Counted from the stretch's first letter, positions 10,273-19,831 are shown. The stretch: 64,000 nt of DNA from UBA1672 sp050633325 (GCA_050633325.1 JBOEGH010000005.1:186001-250000), one strand, 5' to 3'. Program-made: numbers and translations. The notes: generated by a model from the sequence alone, not told the origin.

Positions 10273-10342
10273 TATTAAATATGTATCTTTTACACAAAGA
10301 TAACGAACAATAGTTTACCAACAAAAATTAAGGTGAAAAATT

Positions 10343-11698
10343 ATGTATGATGTAGATTTATTTGTAATTGGCGCAGGATCAGGGGGCGTACGCGCAGCAC
10401 GTATTGCCGCAGGATATGGCGTAAAAGTAGCCTTGGCAGAAGAACGGTTTTACGGCGGTACTTGCGTTAATGTCGGTTGCGTACCAAAGAAACTGATGAC
10501 ATATCTTGGCGGGTACGAAAGCGCAATGCAAGACGCAAAGGGATACGGATGGAACGTTGGCGAACGTACATTAGATTGGCCAAAATTCATAAAGCAGAAA
10601 AATGATGAAATCGAACGCTTAAATGGAATATACGCGCGTATGCTTGAAAATTCAGGCGTTGAGATACATTGGGGCACAGCGACTATCGCAGACCCACATA
10701 CAGTACAAGTGAACGGGCAATCCATAACCGCCGAACGCATTCTAATCGCCACAGGCGGCAAAATATCCGTGCCTGATATAAAGGGAGCACGCGAGTATGG
10801 AATTACATCAGATGATATATTCTATCTAAAAGACAAGCCACAAACACTTGTCGTGGCAGGCGTAGGGTATATAGGATTAGAGTTCGCAGGCATCTTCAAC
10901 CAACTCGGATCTGACGTACATGTTATATATAGACGTGACAATATATTAAACGAAGGTTTCGACGGGGACGTACGTACATTCCTAAATCAAGAAATGGAAA
11001 AGAAGGGGATCAATTTCCACCCTAAAACCAACATTTCTTCCGTGGAAAAAACTGATACTGGTGTAACAGTACATCTAGACAATGGTCAATCAATCGACGC
11101 AGATCAAGTATTGTTCGCAACAGGGCGTACCCCCAATATAACGGGTCTCGGACTAGAAAATGTTGGCGTTGAATGCGACAGAAAAGGCGCAATCATTGTT
11201 AACAAAGATGAACAAACCAACATACCCTCAATATATGCCGTTGGTGATGTTACAGACCGTGTCGCACTGACTCCTGTTGCATTGGCAGAAGGTCATGCAC
11301 TTGTAGACAGGCTGTACGCGAAAGGTGAACGTTATGTTTCTTACGAAAACATACCAAGCGCAGTATTCTCCAACCCGAATGTATCGCAAGTCGGCCTAAC
11401 AGAAGAACAGGCACAAGATCAATACCCTAATGAAATTGATATATATAAATCAGAATTTCGTGCAATGAAAATGATACTGGCAAACAGCGAAGAACGTACA
11501 CTTATGAAGCTGATAGTACATAATAAAACTAATAGGGTTTTAGGGCTGCATATGGTTGGCGCAGAAGCAGGTGAAATAGTACAAGGATTTGCCACCGCAA
11601 TAATCGCCGGCGCTACCAAAGATGATTTTGACAGAACAATAGGCATACACCCGACAAGCGCCGAAGAGTTCGTAACCATGCGCACTAAATCAAACTAA
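10343..11698 (+). CDS. gor: Glutathione-disulfide reductase
   Basis: A cytosolic flavoprotein that reduces glutathione disulfide with NADPH. The 451-residue protein has the FAD-binding GAGSGG motif (10-15) and the redox-active pair C41 and C46 in GGTCVNVGCVPKK. The second nucleotide motif is AGVGYIGLEFAGIF, followed by arginines (YRRDN) as expected for NADPH preference. The C-terminal GIHPTSAEEF supplies the active-site His and Glu from the partner subunit. It lies 70 bases after bdhA on the same strand. Its stop codon overlaps the stop of the convergent methylase gene by four bases. The glutathione S-transferase at 22877-23545 is a plausible user of the pool. Confidence 0.95.
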   Translation: MYDVDLFVIGAGSGGVRAARIAAGYGVKVALAEERFYGGTCVNVGCVPKKLMTYLGGYESAMQDAKGYGWNVGERTLDWPKFIKQKNDEIERLNGIYARMLENSGVEIHWGTATIADPHTVQVNGQSITAERILIATGGKISVPDIKGAREYGITSDDIFYLKDKPQTLVVAGVGYIGLEFAGIFNQLGSDVHVIYRRDNILNEGFDGDVRTFLNQEMEKKGINFHPKTNISSVEKTDTGVTVHLDNGQSIDADQVLFATGRTPNITGLGLENVGVECDRKGAIIVNKDEQTNIPSIYAVGDVTDRVALTPVALAEGHALVDRLYAKGERYVSYENIPSAVFSNPNVSQVGLTEEQAQDQYPNEIDIYKSEFRAMKMILANSEERTLMKLIVHNKTNRVLGLHMVGAEAGEIVQGFATAIIAGATKDDFDRTIGIHPTSAEEFVTMRTKSN

Positions 11699-12234
11699 TC
11701 TTTGGCCTTATTGCGAACACGGCGCCTTTGTACGTGCGCTGGTTTTTCGTACTCAACCAATGGGCCGCCCGGCCTTACCGGGCGCTCCGCAAAACGCCCC
11801 ATGCTAATCATACGATCATACATAACAAGCGCCCCTGCAACGCCAACATTAACACAAAACTTCATAGGTATCTTCACCACATGATGGCACTTTTCTACGA
11901 CTTGCGGCGATAAATTACCCATTTCAGGGCCTAAAATATACGCCGCCCTAGTTGGGTGACGAAAACTTGGCAGTTCAACCGATTCATCAGTAAACTCAAT
12001 ACCGACCAACGTACATTTCATTGGCAACTCAAGCGCATCAGGTGACGTATATTGATAATATGGCATATGATCAAACGCGTCAGAGGTATCGCTTTTTCGC
12101 ATTCCCTTAATATCGACATACGGGTTAATAGCAAAGAAGAAACTAGCGCCAAAAGAATGCGCAGAACGCGCGATAGTACCCACATTTTGCTCTTTTGTAA
12201 TACCCTCAACACCAATACCGAAATAACCGCGCAT
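11695..12234 (-). CDS. SpoU/TrmH-family RNA 2'-O-methyltransferase
   Basis: A 179-residue SPOUT-class RNA methyltransferase. The three family motifs are present: NVGTIARSAHSFGA near residue 17, YILGPEMGNLS near 108, and NVGVAGALVMYD near 130. This short architecture lacks the N-terminal RNA-binding extension of RlmB/TrmH and ends in a basic tail (VQRRRVRNKAKD), which may contact RNA. The exact target nucleotide cannot be read from sequence. It ends by overlapping the gor stop convergently. Its start is four bases downstream of the racemase stop, so it is probably the last gene of the aminotransferase-racemase-methylase transcript. Confidence 0.88.
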   Translation of the reverse strand: MRGYFGIGVEGITKEQNVGTIARSAHSFGASFFFAINPYVDIKGMRKSDTSDAFDHMPYYQYTSPDALELPMKCTLVGIEFTDESVELPSFRHPTRAAYILGPEMGNLSPQVVEKCHHVVKIPMKFCVNVGVAGALVMYDRMISMGRFAERPVRPGGPLVEYEKPAHVQRRRVRNKAKD

Positions 12235-12237
12235 ATT

Positions 12238-12930
12238 TTAATCCTCAAACATATATTTTAACGCATCTTCAATATGAATAAGCGTTGTATCAAACCCCAT
12301 CAGATTAACATCTTCCGGCTTAATTAGCATCGTTATCTCGGTACATCCCAAAATAAAACCCTGAGCGCCTTGATTCTCAAACTCTGATATTACGTCTTTA
12401 TAAACATCCAATGATTTGGGGTTAATAATACCGTTACACAACTCATCATAAATCACATTATGTATATCTTTGCGCGCCTCTTCGTTAGGAATTAAAACCC
12501 TTAATCCATGTTGATGTAATCTCGATTTATAAAAGTCCTGCTCCATCGTGTAACGCGTACCCAACAGTCCCACACAATCAACTCCACTTTCCTTGATTTT
12601 ACGCGCCGTCGAATCCGCGAGATGAATAAAAGGAATTGAAACAGATTCCTCAATTTGATCTGCAACCTTATGCATAGTATTAGTTGCCAATAGAATAAAA
12701 TCAGCCCCAGCGGACTGCAAAGATTTAGCAGCAGCACATAAAAGCAAGGTTATTTTTTCCCAATCCCCCTGCTCTTTCAATTTGCAGAACTCACCAAAAT
12801 CAAGTGAGTTAATAATAATATGTGCATTATGACTGCCACCTAAACGGGCACGTACACCATTATTAATTCCTTCATAATACAACATAGTGGATTCAGGACT
12901 AAGACCACCGATAATTCCAACCGTTTTCAT
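12238..12930 (-). CDS. Aspartate/glutamate racemase family protein (YgeA/RacD type)
   Basis: A cytosolic PLP-independent amino-acid racemase of 230 residues. The N-terminal GIIGGLSPEST loop and the two half-active sites are visible: T83-N84-T85 in ATNTMHK, and C196 in LGCTEI. Most Asp/Glu racemases use two cysteines; a Thr/Cys pair is the arrangement known from the E. coli YgeA group, which has broad amino-acid specificity. The substrate therefore cannot be assumed to be aspartate. The ATG overlaps the TGA of the upstream aminotransferase gene by four bases, so the two are probably translationally coupled and may act on the same amino acid. Confidence 0.87.
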   Translation of the reverse strand: MKTVGIIGGLSPESTMLYYEGINNGVRARLGGSHNAHIIINSLDFGEFCKLKEQGDWEKITLLLCAAAKSLQSAGADFILLATNTMHKVADQIEESVSIPFIHLADSTARKIKESGVDCVGLLGTRYTMEQDFYKSRLHQHGLRVLIPNEEARKDIHNVIYDELCNGIINPKSLDVYKDVISEFENQGAQGFILGCTEITMLIKPEDVNLMGFDTTLIHIEDALKYMFED

Positions 12931-14156
12931 GATGAACCGCTACAAATAACACTTTCTATACGATCTAACGCTTCAGTCAAACGCGCCTCAGAAACAGCAA
13001 AGCACAAACGTATATACCCTTTTGCCTCACGCCCGAACGCAGAACCCGGAGACAACAAAACCCCCGCCTCATCTATCAAGCGTTTTGTCAAAGAAATGCA
13101 ATCATCTTCACCATCTACCTTGAAAAACGCATAAAAGGTTGATGCAGGATAAGACATACTTACATTACCCATTTTCTTAAAACGCTCTACTACTAAATCA
13201 CGATTAGAGTGCCAAAGATCTAATTGCTTTTTCAAAAAGTCTTCGCCATCATTTAACGCAGCCATAGCACCATATTGCGTAAATGTAGGTGGGCATAGCT
13301 TATTATACAAAGCAACATCACGTATTTTATCTTCTGCTATACGTGGCCCTACAATCCATCCAAGACGCCAACCGGTCATTGCCCAGCTTTTAGAAAAGCT
13401 ATTAACCACCAGCAACAAATCATCCTCACGTGCAACATCAAGAAAGCTAGGCGCACGTACACCATCATAGACAAGGCGACCATATACCTCATCCGATAAC
13501 ACCCAAATACCACGCTCACGCGCAAAATCAAGTATAGCGCGCAACTCTTCCGTACGTGCCGTCCAACCGGTTGGGTTAGATGGGGTAACAATCAAAATAA
13601 CTTTTGTCGCCTCGGTCACCGCGCCAAATAATTTATCTAAATCCAATCGCCACTGATCATCAATATAATCCAGTGATACTTGCTTTGTACTGGCCTGCGT
13701 TAGCTCCACCGCACCTAACAGATTTTTCCATATAGGGGTTACCGCAACAACTTCGTCACCTTTATCCAACAAAGCGGCTAAAGATAAATGCATGGCAGTA
13801 GAACCAGAGGATGTGACAAATATCCTATCCGAGGGAAGATCTAGATCGTAAATATTATTATAGTAATCAGAAAGGCATTTACGAAGCTCATCAGAGCCAA
13901 GAACAGGGCCATAGAATGTTTTACCATCCTTTAGTGCCTGAGCAACGGCATCACATATAAAATCGGGCGTCGGAGAGTCTCCTTCCCCCTGCCCTAATGT
14001 AATCATATCACGCTTACCATCCGCATATCGCATCATCTCCGCACCGGGATTTGCCGTTAATGCATGTAAAACAGGACGAAATTTAGGCTCAGAACTGGAA
14101 TCGGGGGTACTCATATTATGTGTGCTCGTATCTTTAATATTACGTAATTTAGTCAT
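12927..14156 (-). CDS. Class I pyridoxal-phosphate aminotransferase
   Basis: A fold-type I aminotransferase of 409 residues, most like the aspartate/aromatic aminotransferase Ib group. Key PLP residues are visible: N194 in SNPTG, D222 and Y225 in SDEVYG, the Schiff-base lysine K256 in SFSKSWAMTGWRLG, and R264. The conserved C-terminal arginine region KGYIRLCFAVSE is also present. The start at 14156 has only a weak ribosome site; an internal ATG (codon 15, at 14114) is an alternative that removes a non-conserved leader. It overlaps the downstream racemase by four bases. The amino-donor specificity cannot be decided from sequence. Confidence 0.9.
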   Translation of the reverse strand: MTKLRNIKDTSTHNMSTPDSSSEPKFRPVLHALTANPGAEMMRYADGKRDMITLGQGEGDSPTPDFICDAVAQALKDGKTFYGPVLGSDELRKCLSDYYNNIYDLDLPSDRIFVTSSGSTAMHLSLAALLDKGDEVVAVTPIWKNLLGAVELTQASTKQVSLDYIDDQWRLDLDKLFGAVTEATKVILIVTPSNPTGWTARTEELRAILDFARERGIWVLSDEVYGRLVYDGVRAPSFLDVAREDDLLLVVNSFSKSWAMTGWRLGWIVGPRIAEDKIRDVALYNKLCPPTFTQYGAMAALNDGEDFLKKQLDLWHSNRDLVVERFKKMGNVSMSYPASTFYAFFKVDGEDDCISLTKRLIDEAGVLLSPGSAFGREAKGYIRLCFAVSEARLTEALDRIESVICSGSS

Positions 14157-14230
14157 TTTATTATCTCATAACGTTATCAAAACAAAAGTAAAAACTATCG
14201 TTTTGTTTAATTTAAATTTGAAAAGGAAAA

Positions 14231-14332
14231 ATGCGCGGCTCTTGCGCTATGGGCTTATATGCGGGCGTGGCCCGCCGCATTCGCTGCTGCTGCGTTTTGC
14301 GCGCACGCAAAAAGGGCACTTGTGTACGCCCC
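14231..14332. other. GC-rich structured intergenic island
   Basis: About 100 bases of clearly GC-rich sequence inside an AT-rich 219-base gap between the aminotransferase gene and the 181-aa membrane protein gene. Successive hairpins can be read: GCGGGC-GTG-GCCCGC (14261-14275), TTTTGCG-CGCA-CGCAAAA (14295-14312), and GGGC...GCCC (14314-14331). Small open frames cross it but lack ribosome sites and resemble no protein. It may be a mobile palindromic repeat or a structured RNA, with the last hairpin doubling as a terminator. I cannot tell whether copies exist elsewhere in the genome. Confidence 0.6.
14309..14331 (-). terminator. Candidate Rho-independent terminator
   Basis: On the minus strand a GGGC...GCCC hairpin (14331-14314), which could be extended by two wobble pairs, is followed at once by TTTTT (14313-14309). 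It would end the acsA-membrane protein transcript before the aminotransferase operon. The stem is short, so the call is moderate. Confidence 0.45.
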
Positions 14333-14375
14333 ACTAAATTCAACAACAATGTTATGTTCGATAACCATCAACAAA

Positions 14376-14921
14376 TCATATATCAACTTCGGTGTTGTTT
14401 ACAATATTTTTTAAAAATAAACATCTTACACAAACAAAAAAATACGGAAAAAGGGGCAGCCAGATAAATGCCGCAAACTTTAAATCAGAATGATTTATTA
14501 AAAAACATAACCCGCAAAGAACACTAAATATTGCAAATATGCGTAATACATATTTTCTTATTCTTTTTAATGAATCCTCATACACAAAAGAAATTGCACA
14601 TATTGGATAAACTGCATGAAACACAAACATACCTAATTGAAATGCCTGCGGATTACCCCACGGAGAGTTACCTATCAAAAACCACTCTGCCATTAAGCCC
14701 AAAAACCCAAAGACCAATAATAAGGTTTTCACACGGCTATGAAATTTACGAATTATTAGAAAATATATAATGCTCAGATAAATGAAATAAACAAATATAG
14801 CACCTATAAAATTATCAGGATCATAAGTCGCACCGAATTTATAAAAAAACTCCAACCACATTGCGAAAAACAATGAAATCGATACAAATTTAAAATATCG
14901 ATACCCAGTAATTACCATCAA
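14376..14921 (-). CDS. Uncharacterised polytopic membrane protein
   Basis: I do not recognise this family. The 181-residue protein is almost entirely hydrophobic and can form about five or six membrane helices with short polar loops. The few conserved-looking features are the tryptophan- and glycine-rich loop EWFLIGNSPWGNPQ near residue 85 and the following MFVFHAVYPICAISF helix. There is no cleavable signal and no metal motif. Its start overlaps the stop of the acetoacetyl-CoA synthetase gene by four bases (ATGA), so it is co-transcribed and probably translationally coupled with it. That could hint at a role linked to ketone-body or short-chain acid use, but this is inference from position only. 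Confidence 0.75.
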   Translation of the reverse strand: MMVITGYRYFKFVSISLFFAMWLEFFYKFGATYDPDNFIGAIFVYFIYLSIIYFLIIRKFHSRVKTLLLVFGFLGLMAEWFLIGNSPWGNPQAFQLGMFVFHAVYPICAISFVYEDSLKRIRKYVLRIFAIFSVLCGLCFLINHSDLKFAAFIWLPLFPYFFVCVRCLFLKNIVNNTEVDI

Positions 14922-16870
14922 GATTTTAATTCTTCTATATTCTTGAACAACTCAAGAGCTTCGGGGTTTGCAAGTGCTTCTACATTCTTAATTGGACGAC
15001 CCATAACAACGTCACGTACTGCAATTTCCGTTATTTTGCCGCTTTTTGTACGTGGTATGTCGTTCACTTCTATAATTTTTGCCGGAACATGACGAGGTGA
15101 AGCACCGATTTTTATCTGTGACTTAACTTTTGCAACTAAATCATCATCCAATACACATCCATCAATTAAAGTTACAAAAAGAACAATGCGAACATCCCCT
15201 TCCCATTCCTGACCAATGGCCACGCAATCTTTAACAGAAGAAATTTTCTCAACTTGTCCGTACAGTTCTGCCGTACCTATACGTACCCCACCAGGATTAA
15301 GCGTTGCATCACTTCGTCCATGAATAATATATCCCCCAGTACTTGTTCTTTCAATCCAATCACCATGACACCAGACATTATCAAATCGATCAAAATACGC
15401 ATCACGATAACGCGATCCATCTACATCATTCCAAAAAGACACCGGCATTGATGGGAAAGGGTGCTTACATACCATCTCGCCCGATCCGCTTTGAGACGGA
15501 TTTCCATCATCGTCAAAAACATCTACCGCCATACCAAGGCCCGCACATTGTATTTCGCCACGATATACAGGTGACACGGGATTACCTAACAAGAAACAAG
15601 AGACAATATCAGTACCTCCCGAAATAGATACCAAGTGCAGATCAGATTTGACATGTTCATAAACATAATCAAAACTTGCCGGTACAAGCGGAGAACCCGT
15701 AGAGGCCAAAACTCGCAATTTAGAAATATCATGTGTATTTTTAGGATAAATATCATTTACCTTCATTGCTTCTATATATTTGGCGGACGTACCGAAAAAA
15801 GAGCAATCATGCTCAGACGCATAATCCCAAAGAACATTACCATCAGGATAAAACGGTGAACCATCATACAGCAACAATGTAGCATCAGATGCTAATGCAC
15901 TAAACAACCAATTCCACATCATCCATCCGCACGTAGTAAAATAAAAAACTTTCTCATCAGGCTTAATATTACATTGCAATCGATGCTCTTTCATATGTTG
16001 CAACAATGTACCACCGTGACCGTGAACAATACATTTAGGCGCACCAGTCGTACCTGATGAAAACATAATAAATAATGGATGATTGAAAGAAACGCGCGTG
16101 AATATAATTTCCAACGGTGAAAATTCACCAATAAAATCAGCCACACTTTGCGTATCCGGTATGCTTGATATTTCAACACCAGAACCCGCAAACGGCACAA
16201 TGATTGTTTTACTCAAACCTTTTAAGTGCGGGACAATATCTTTGACCTTACCCATAACATCAATGACTTTGCCGTTATAATAATAACCATCAACACTCAC
16301 CAATAATTTAGGTTCGATCTGACCAAAACGATCAATAACGCCTTGAACACCAAAATCCGGTGACGCAGAAGACCAAATCGCACCCAATGATATCGCCGCC
16401 AAAGCTACAACAATCGTCTCAGGCATATTAGGCATATATCCCGCGACACGATCACCGGCAACAACACCGCATGATTTCATTGCCTGCTGCCAACGTGATA
16501 CTTCATTATATAGATGATTACGGGTTATATTCCGCTCTGTGCCCTTCTCATCACGGAAAACCATCGCATCAGAATCACCACGATTTTTTAATAAATTCTC
16601 CGCATAGTTTATTTCCGCATCAGGGAAAAACTGCGCCCCAAACATTCTACCGTTATTATTATCTAATACACGCGCGCCTTTATCCCCTATTACACCACAA
16701 AAGTCCCAAACAATGTCCCAAAACACTTCCTTATCCTCTACAGACCATTGCCATAAATCATCGTAATTTTTAAAATCATTCCCCGTACGATCTTTCACAA
16801 CAAGCATAAAATCACTAAGTACGCTTGTATTTATATGGTGTTCAGACGGAGACCAAATCGTGGGGCGCAT
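14918..16870 (-). CDS. Acetoacetyl-CoA synthetase
   Basis: An ANL-superfamily adenylate-forming ligase of 650 residues that activates acetoacetate with ATP and CoA. The sequence starts RPTIWSPSEHHINTSVLSDFM, typical of acetoacetyl-CoA rather than acetyl-CoA synthetases. The P-loop MFSSGTTGAPKCIVHGHGG is near residue 275. The A5/A8 regions (DVWCHGDWIERTSTGGYIIHGRSDATLNPGGVRIG is the core, shown here in shortened form as GDWI and GRSDATLN) and the catalytic lysine motif PRTKSGKI near the C-terminus are intact. Together with 3-hydroxybutyrate dehydrogenase it returns hydroxybutyrate carbon, for example from stored polyhydroxybutyrate, to acetoacetyl-CoA. Confidence 0.93.
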   Translation of the reverse strand: MRPTIWSPSEHHINTSVLSDFMLVVKDRTGNDFKNYDDLWQWSVEDKEVFWDIVWDFCGVIGDKGARVLDNNNGRMFGAQFFPDAEINYAENLLKNRGDSDAMVFRDEKGTERNITRNHLYNEVSRWQQAMKSCGVVAGDRVAGYMPNMPETIVVALAAISLGAIWSSASPDFGVQGVIDRFGQIEPKLLVSVDGYYYNGKVIDVMGKVKDIVPHLKGLSKTIIVPFAGSGVEISSIPDTQSVADFIGEFSPLEIIFTRVSFNHPLFIMFSSGTTGAPKCIVHGHGGTLLQHMKEHRLQCNIKPDEKVFYFTTCGWMMWNWLFSALASDATLLLYDGSPFYPDGNVLWDYASEHDCSFFGTSAKYIEAMKVNDIYPKNTHDISKLRVLASTGSPLVPASFDYVYEHVKSDLHLVSISGGTDIVSCFLLGNPVSPVYRGEIQCAGLGMAVDVFDDDGNPSQSGSGEMVCKHPFPSMPVSFWNDVDGSRYRDAYFDRFDNVWCHGDWIERTSTGGYIIHGRSDATLNPGGVRIGTAELYGQVEKISSVKDCVAIGQEWEGDVRIVLFVTLIDGCVLDDDLVAKVKSQIKIGASPRHVPAKIIEVNDIPRTKSGKITEIAVRDVVMGRPIKNVEALANPEALELFKNIEELKS

Positions 16871-17016
16871 ATAAAATCTTTCTTACAACGAATATTCATT
16901 TAATTCTGTGCAATTTGGTAACGAAAATCAAGAACTAGCGAATAAGAATGCATAAGATGTAATCTTTACGATATAAATATAGCGTATTTGATTCGCTGGA
17001 TATAGATCAGGAGCCT

Positions 17017-19149
17017 GTGTTGAATAAAACTATTATATATTATCTTGTTTTGTGTTTTGGATTGTTTTCGCAATCGATAGAACCTATATACGCCAGTGAA
17101 GATCAAGAGCGTTATACAGAAACGTCAATAATTGCGGAACGAAATTTTATCCAGCCAAGTGATGAAATAACAATAGCTATAGATATAAAATTAGCACCAC
17201 ATTGGCATGTCTATTGGAAAAACCCCGGTGATTCAGGTCTTCCTGTCAGAATAAAATGGAATTTACCCGAAGGGTTTGAAATAGGTGAAATCAAATGGCC
17301 TACCCCGGATAAAATATCATACGATATTTTGGTAAATTACGGTTACTACGATAAAGTTACTTTATTACAAACACTGAAAACCCCAGATACATTACCAAAA
17401 GGGCCAATAAACCTTACGGCAGATATTAATATGCTGGTATGTAATGATATCTGTATTCCAGAAAACAGCACAAATTCAATCAGTTTTAACGACCCTAATG
17501 GTCAAAAAACAGACAACAGCGCGATAATAAATAATGCGTACGCAAATATTGCTAAGCCAATCAAAGGTACGTATTCATTTTCAGAAAATAACGGTAAATT
17601 AAACCTAACAATAAAGCCTGAGGATATTACAATTTTAGAAGGCTCTAACGTAAATAATTTAGACTTTTTCCCTTTAGATTGGGGTATAATAAATCATATT
17701 TCCGTACCAAGCGTACAGATAGAAAATAATATTATAAAAATTAGCCATGATAGAGGCGATCAAAGCATTGAAAATATAGATAACCTTACAGGACTTTTAG
17801 TTATAAAAGGTGATAAAGGACAGAGCAAGGGCTTTGAAATAACTGCTACACCCGAAATAACAACAAGTACAACAAAAGTTGAAATTGAGAATACTGAGAC
17901 CAGTACACCACCTATAAAAGCTGAAGCGAAAACCAATAATACAACATGGTTTAGCGCGCTTTACTTTGCCCTGTTCGGCGGCCTTATACTTAATTTAATG
18001 CCATGCGTTTTCCCTGTTCTGTCTATGAAGGCATTAAGCCTAGTAAAAATGAGCGATAAAGAAAGCAAAGCAGCACGTACACACGGCATTGCCTATACCC
18101 TAGGTGTAGTTCTCAGCTTTCTGGCAATTGGCGGGGTGTTACTGATATTAAAAGAGGCAGGTACAGTTGTTGGTTGGGGTTTTCAACTTCAAAACCCCAT
18201 AATAGTAGGTATACTTGCATATCTTTTATTTATTATCGGGTTAAACCTTATTGGTTTTTTTGAGTTCAAAACCAGCTTTGGTAATATCGGCAATAAACTG
18301 ACACAAGGACAATCACTCAGCAGTTCTTTCTTCACAGGTACACTTGCAACTATTGTTGCAACACCTTGTACTGCGCCATTCATGGGTGCTGCGATGGGGT
18401 TTGCCCTAACCCAACCCGCATTTGTCAGTATGAGTATATTTGCCGCACTAGGGTTTGGTCTTGCTCTACCATACTTAATTCTATCGTACGTACCACAATT
18501 CCGTCGCGTACTACCAAAACCTGGCGCGTGGATGGACGTATTTAAACAGTTCCTATCCTTCCCTATTTTTGCATCGTCCATATGGCTTATATGGGTACTA
18601 AGTCAACAATCTGGATCTTACGGTGTTTTACTAGTTCTTCTTGGTATGCTCGCCATTGCCTTTTGTGTATGGCTTTCACACCTAAGGAATAAAGGTATCG
18701 CAAAACGTATAACAAGCGGACTTTTTGTATTATGCCTGTTTTTGCCTGTTTTCAGCCTGTCTTACCTCAAAGACACACCAAAAGACTACGCGTTCGGCGC
18801 ACCTTTTTCGCCGGAAAAATTATCTGAACTTATATCAGGTGATGACCCTATATTTGTTGAAATGACAGCGGCATGGTGCATAACTTGCAAGGTAAATCAC
18901 GCCGTTGCAATCAACGTAAAATCAACGAAAGAACTGTTCAAAGAAAACAACGTACAGTACTTAATCGGTGATTGGACTAATCACGATGACACCATCACAC
19001 AATATCTACATGATTTCGGACGCAATGGTGTACCTATTTACGTTTATTACGGCAAACGTGACCCCAACACAGGTAAAAGACCAGAGGCAAAGCTATTACC
19101 ACAAGTAATAAGTACAGATACTATACAAAACACAATTAACGAAGACTAA
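17017..19149 (+). CDS. ScsB/DsbD-like thiol-disulfide reductase, membrane electron transporter
   Basis: This inner-membrane protein carries reducing power from cytosolic thioredoxin to periplasmic thiol proteins. The 710-residue product has a signal peptide and a periplasmic N-domain of the ScsB rather than the E. coli DsbD kind, with a CNDIC pair near residues 142-146. About eight membrane helices follow, holding the two transport cysteines in MPCVFPVLS near 328 and TPCTAPFMG near 450. The C-terminal thioredoxin domain has WCITC near 621-625. The start is GTG at 17017 or TTG at 17020; the AGGAG site at 17009-17013 is better spaced for the TTG. The next gene encodes a probable periplasmic substrate. 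Confidence 0.92.
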   Translation: MLNKTIIYYLVLCFGLFSQSIEPIYASEDQERYTETSIIAERNFIQPSDEITIAIDIKLAPHWHVYWKNPGDSGLPVRIKWNLPEGFEIGEIKWPTPDKISYDILVNYGYYDKVTLLQTLKTPDTLPKGPINLTADINMLVCNDICIPENSTNSISFNDPNGQKTDNSAIINNAYANIAKPIKGTYSFSENNGKLNLTIKPEDITILEGSNVNNLDFFPLDWGIINHISVPSVQIENNIIKISHDRGDQSIENIDNLTGLLVIKGDKGQSKGFEITATPEITTSTTKVEIENTETSTPPIKAEAKTNNTTWFSALYFALFGGLILNLMPCVFPVLSMKALSLVKMSDKESKAARTHGIAYTLGVVLSFLAIGGVLLILKEAGTVVGWGFQLQNPIIVGILAYLLFIIGLNLIGFFEFKTSFGNIGNKLTQGQSLSSSFFTGTLATIVATPCTAPFMGAAMGFALTQPAFVSMSIFAALGFGLALPYLILSYVPQFRRVLPKPGAWMDVFKQFLSFPIFASSIWLIWVLSQQSGSYGVLLVLLGMLAIAFCVWLSHLRNKGIAKRITSGLFVLCLFLPVFSLSYLKDTPKDYAFGAPFSPEKLSELISGDDPIFVEMTAAWCITCKVNHAVAINVKSTKELFKENNVQYLIGDWTNHDDTITQYLHDFGRNGVPIYVYYGKRDPNTGKRPEAKLLPQVISTDTIQNTINED

Positions 19150-19184
19150 CTCACATCAATCACAAAACCCGAAAGGACAAAACA

Positions 19185-19808
19185 ATGTTGAAAAAAACAT
19201 CTTACTTCACACTTGCGATAGCACTAATACCAATCGCATTCAGTCTGATTACAACACCTGTAAATGCCTCAGTTGAAATTGGTAAGGCTGCACCTAATTT
19301 TACCGCAACTGACATCCACGGAAACGCGTTTAATCTGGAAGATCAAAAAGGGAAAATAGTTGTACTGGAATGGACAAACCATCTGTGCCCATTTGTGAAG
19401 AAACATTACAGCACAAATAACATGCAACAAACACAAAAGACCGCCACCGATAACGGCGTAATATGGGTTAGTATAGTTTCCTCCGCAGAAGGCAAACAAG
19501 GAAACGTATCCGCACAAGAAGCAATAGCGATAGAAAAAGAAGTCGGTGCACACGCAACAACACGTATCCTTGATCCGTCAGGTGAAATTGGCAAACTATA
19601 TGATGCAAAGACAACCCCGCACATGTTCGTTATTTCTGCAGCAGGTAATGTTGCTTACGCTGGTGCGATTGACAGCAACCCAAGCCCAAGCCCGAAGGCA
19701 GTAGAAAATGCCGAAAACCTTGTTCTTGCCGCATTGGATGATTTGTCGTCTGGGAGAACAGTCGACGTTCCACGCACGGCACCTTACGGATGTTCAGTAA
19801 AGTATTAA
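19185..19808 (+). CDS. Periplasmic thioredoxin-fold peroxiredoxin-like protein
   Basis: A 207-residue AhpC/TSA-like thioredoxin-fold protein with a cleavable signal peptide (cleavage likely after VNA near residue 28). The single cysteine of the usual active-site region is C68 in NHLCPFVKKHY, the peroxidatic position. A second cysteine, C203, sits in the conserved C-terminal PYGCSVKY and could be the resolving residue. It follows the ScsB-like gene by 35 bases on the same strand, with an AAAGGACAAA ribosome site. ScsB proteins are known to reduce an envelope peroxiredoxin in Caulobacter. By analogy this pair would form a periplasmic peroxide-reducing path. Electron transfer between them is inferred. 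Confidence 0.87.
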   Translation: MLKKTSYFTLAIALIPIAFSLITTPVNASVEIGKAAPNFTATDIHGNAFNLEDQKGKIVVLEWTNHLCPFVKKHYSTNNMQQTQKTATDNGVIWVSIVSSAEGKQGNVSAQEAIAIEKEVGAHATTRILDPSGEIGKLYDAKTTPHMFVISAAGNVAYAGAIDSNPSPSPKAVENAENLVLAALDDLSSGRTVDVPRTAPYGCSVKY

Positions 19809-19831
19809 TAACAAACAATATATTTTATATT

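Noticed and set aside
14231..14467. A small plus-strand open frame across the GC-rich island
   Set aside because: The island is hairpin-rich, the peptide is Cys/Arg-rich without family resemblance, and the frame runs into the membrane protein gene on the other strand.
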